A stretch of DNA of 25,152 bases from a virus. The translations under genes and the position numbers were made by a program. Numbering within the stretch: the stretch's first letter is position 1; each line of letters begins with the position of its first letter. The DNA lies in the IMG/VR virus record IMGVR_UViG_3300043468_001069, positions 1 through 25,152 of that record; one strand, given 5' to 3'. Below are positions 24,107-25,152 of this stretch, one piece after another. The notes below the pieces were generated by a model, which saw nothing but the letters and a program-made list of their open reading frames with translations, ran no database searches and was not told the DNA's origin.

Positions 24107-24543
24107 GATGAAACTCCAGTAGATCCAAACCCACCAACACGGTCGGTTTTTTGTACTGGAGCATTATAACATTCTTCAATTACATAGTCAAGATTTTTAA
24201 CTAATTCTCCCTGTGCAATGCGATCACCATGATGAATTATAAAATCCATATTTGATGTATTGTATAGAAGAATTTTCAACTCATCAGTATAATCCGAATC
24301 TATAATTCCCTCCGCATTCAATAGAGTGATTCCCTTTTTATAAGCCAATCCAGATCTTGGATGGATACGAACAGAATAACCCACTGGAATATCAAGAATA
24401 AGACCAGTAGAAACTGCTATTGTATGATTGGCTGGAACCACATGACTACCACAAGCAGAAATATCAAAACAGGCTGCCTGCTCTGTTGCTTGCTTTGGAA
24501 TAATTGCGTTTGGGCTAATTTTGTAAATTTTTAAGTTTAACAT
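24103..24543 (-). CDS. dut: dUTP diphosphatase
   Basis: The 146-residue trimeric-type dUTPase hydrolyses dUTP to dUMP and PPi, keeping uracil out of phage DNA and feeding ThyX. All five motifs are present in order: AACFDISA, HPRSGLAYKKGI, NAEGIIDSDYTDEL, RIAQGELV and the C-terminal RVGGFGSTG. The start ATG has no Shine-Dalgarno sequence; a sigma70-like promoter ends so close to it that transcription may begin at the ATG itself. It is the first gene of the leftward replication operon. Confidence 0.96.
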   Translation of the reverse strand: MLNLKIYKISPNAIIPKQATEQAACFDISACGSHVVPANHTIAVSTGLILDIPVGYSVRIHPRSGLAYKKGITLLNAEGIIDSDYTDELKILLYNTSNMDFIIHHGDRIAQGELVKNLDYVIEECYNAPVQKTDRVGGFGSTGVSS

Positions 24544-24549
24544 TGCTTC

Positions 24550-24577
24550 AGTATAACACCAATTACTAGTCTGTCAA
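24550..24577 (-). promoter_or_regulatory. Sigma70-like promoter, would give leaderless dut mRNA
   Basis: On the - strand TTGACA (24577-24572) and TATACT (24555-24550) are separated by 16 bp. Transcription would start about 7 nt beyond the -10 box, at or next to the ATG at 24543. The match is nearly perfect for host RNA polymerase, which suits early expression. Confidence 0.65.
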
Positions 24578-24588
24578 TCCATCTGACA
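24572..24588. promoter_or_regulatory. Operator-like inverted repeat over the dut promoter -35 box
   Basis: TGTCA-N7-TGACA forms a 5-bp inverted repeat that covers the -35 box (TTGACA) of the proximal promoter. Binding here would block that promoter. The repeat is short and could be chance. Confidence 0.3.
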
Positions 24589-24633
24589 AATAACAAAATA
24601 TTCTTGTTTGTCTGGTTCTACTTTATATACTTT

Positions 24634-24673
24634 GAGCATATACTCATTATAAATCAAAATAACTATAAGTCAA
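24634..24673 (-). promoter_or_regulatory. Second sigma70-like promoter, distal, with palindrome at the start site
   Basis: On the - strand TTGACT (24673-24668) and TATAAT (24651-24646) are separated by 16 bp, just after the stop of the upstream gene. A near-perfect 12-bp palindrome (GAGTATATGCTC on the - strand, 24645-24634) directly follows the -10 box where transcription would begin, a usual place for a repressor. It would give the operon a leader of about 90 nt. Confidence 0.6.
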
Positions 24674-24676
24674 ATT

Positions 24677-25012
24677 TTAACCCCAATACCAGTGTGTATT
24701 TTGAACAGCATCACATGCTTCGCCTCGGGTTGATTCATTACCATCCCAATGAATTGCAAGAACTTGTTGTTCCAATTCGTGACATTTTGTTCTTACGTGC
24801 TGTATTGTGGTTTTAATAAATTCGGTTTCCTCGGCAGTCAACAATCCAAGTGCTGCATTTCTTTGCTTATATTCAGGACAAGATTTTAAAATTTCATCCT
24901 CTGCTGCTTTTTTAAATCCATAAATTTGGTTTGAAACAACATCCGAAAAAGTTCTTTTGTCCACTATTGTGGTTGTTCCGTCTGCATTAATTATTATGTC
25001 TTTGCTTATCAT
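24677..25012 (-). CDS. Small tail-type phage protein of unknown function
   Basis: The 111-residue protein begins MISKDIIINADGTTTIVDKR and continues with helical stretches (EDEILKSCPEYKQRNAAL, LTAEETEFIKTTIQHVRTKC). The IL-x-CPEYKQRNA phrase recalls small proteins found next to tail-fibre genes, where they act in assembly or carry a fibre tip, but I cannot name a family. I start at the ATG at 25012, which overlaps the upstream stop as ATGA; the frame is open 8 codons further but that start lies inside the previous gene. Confidence 0.65.
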   Translation of the reverse strand: MISKDIIINADGTTTIVDKRTFSDVVSNQIYGFKKAAEDEILKSCPEYKQRNAALGLLTAEETEFIKTTIQHVRTKCHELEQQVLAIHWDGNESTRGEACDAVQNTHWYWG

Positions 25013-25152
25013 TGTTGTACCGATATTCCTACCCAAGGTGATTTATTGTCATAATAAGTTTCAGAATTTCCATATCCAATTGCTGGATTTGATCCACTTG
25101 CAACACCAGAAGTAAAGCCCGCAGTCAATTGTGATGCTAGAGTAAATCCACT
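25009..25152 (-). CDS. C-terminal end of a virion-type protein, cut by the window edge
   Basis: An open frame enters from the right edge and stops at 25009, giving 47 residues: a Gly/Ser/Ala-rich start (SGFTLASQLTAGFTSGVASG) and a Tyr/Asn-rich end (YYDNKSPWVGISVQQ). The composition suits a tail or fibre protein. The stop overlaps the next start as ATGA. Too little is visible to say more. Confidence 0.6.
   Translation of the reverse strand, partial: SGFTLASQLTAGFTSGVASGSNPAIGYGNSETYYDNKSPWVGISVQQ

Noticed and set aside
1-25152. CRISPR array, insertion sequence or integrase/attachment site.
   Set aside because: No regularly spaced repeats, no transposase or integrase and no tRNA-like attachment site were seen.

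Overview
The window is AT-rich and almost gap-free, with genes in two convergent blocks. It looks like part of a T4-like myovirus genome, probably from a marine phage of a Gram-negative host. The reasons are a leftward cluster with a gp43-type family B DNA polymerase, UvsX, gp41-type helicase and gp61-type primase; rightward genes preceded by NATAAATA late-promoter boxes at a constant distance from the start codon; and many Lys/Arg-rich virion-type proteins of the kind seen in marine T4-like phages. Signal-peptide and lipobox proteins point to a Gram-negative host. No photosynthesis genes are seen.

Left edge (1-2508): a leftward pair, a cut-off Cys-rich membrane protein and a secreted outer-membrane beta-barrel-like protein, faces a rightward gene for a membrane-anchored GH24 lysozyme across overlapping sigma70-like promoters. 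A short leftward gene (2209-2448) sits tail to tail with the lysozyme gene.

Rightward block (2509-12925): an acidic/basic protein of unknown role, an MGME1-like PD-(D/E)XK exonuclease, a small NUMOD-like protein and a strong terminator. These are followed by a run of likely virion or internal-capsid proteins: a 1129-residue modular protein (nucleotidyltransferase-like, possible PD-(D/E)XK-like core, HNH), a membrane-anchored GAF-like protein, a DUF5872-like protein, three conserved phage proteins of unknown role, and one protein with a ligase-like KxDG site. The block closes with a 3-TM holin-like protein, a spanin-like lipoprotein and a 53-codon ORF. Short L/I-x-E-A/S/G sequences, like prohead-protease sites, recur between modules in several of these proteins.

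Leftward block (24543 down to 12939): a tightly overlapping operon for DNA replication, recombination and nucleotide supply. In order of transcription it holds dut, a Nmad1/MazG-like gene, DNA polymerase, uvsX, an acidic protein, helicase, primase, another acidic protein, thyX, a B12-dependent (class II) ribonucleotide reductase, a C5 cytosine methyltransferase and a RuvC-like resolvase. Together they make dNTPs and dTMP without host thyA, copy and recombine the genome, methylate it and resolve branches. Two sigma70-like promoters with operator-like repeats lie ahead of dut; one would give a leaderless dut mRNA. The only real gap in the operon (about 100 bp, between the methyltransferase and resolvase genes) is filled by a GC-rich, closed, tRNA-sized fold that I cannot assign to a known RNA.

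The convergent junction (12675-13028) is the oddest part. Each block's likely terminator lies inside the last gene of the opposite block. Between them is the 53-codon ORF, which carries a 17-nt exact complement of the bacterial 16S rRNA 3' end. The right edge (24677-25152) holds a small tail-type protein and the cut-off end of a virion-type protein. No stretch over 300 bp is gene-free.
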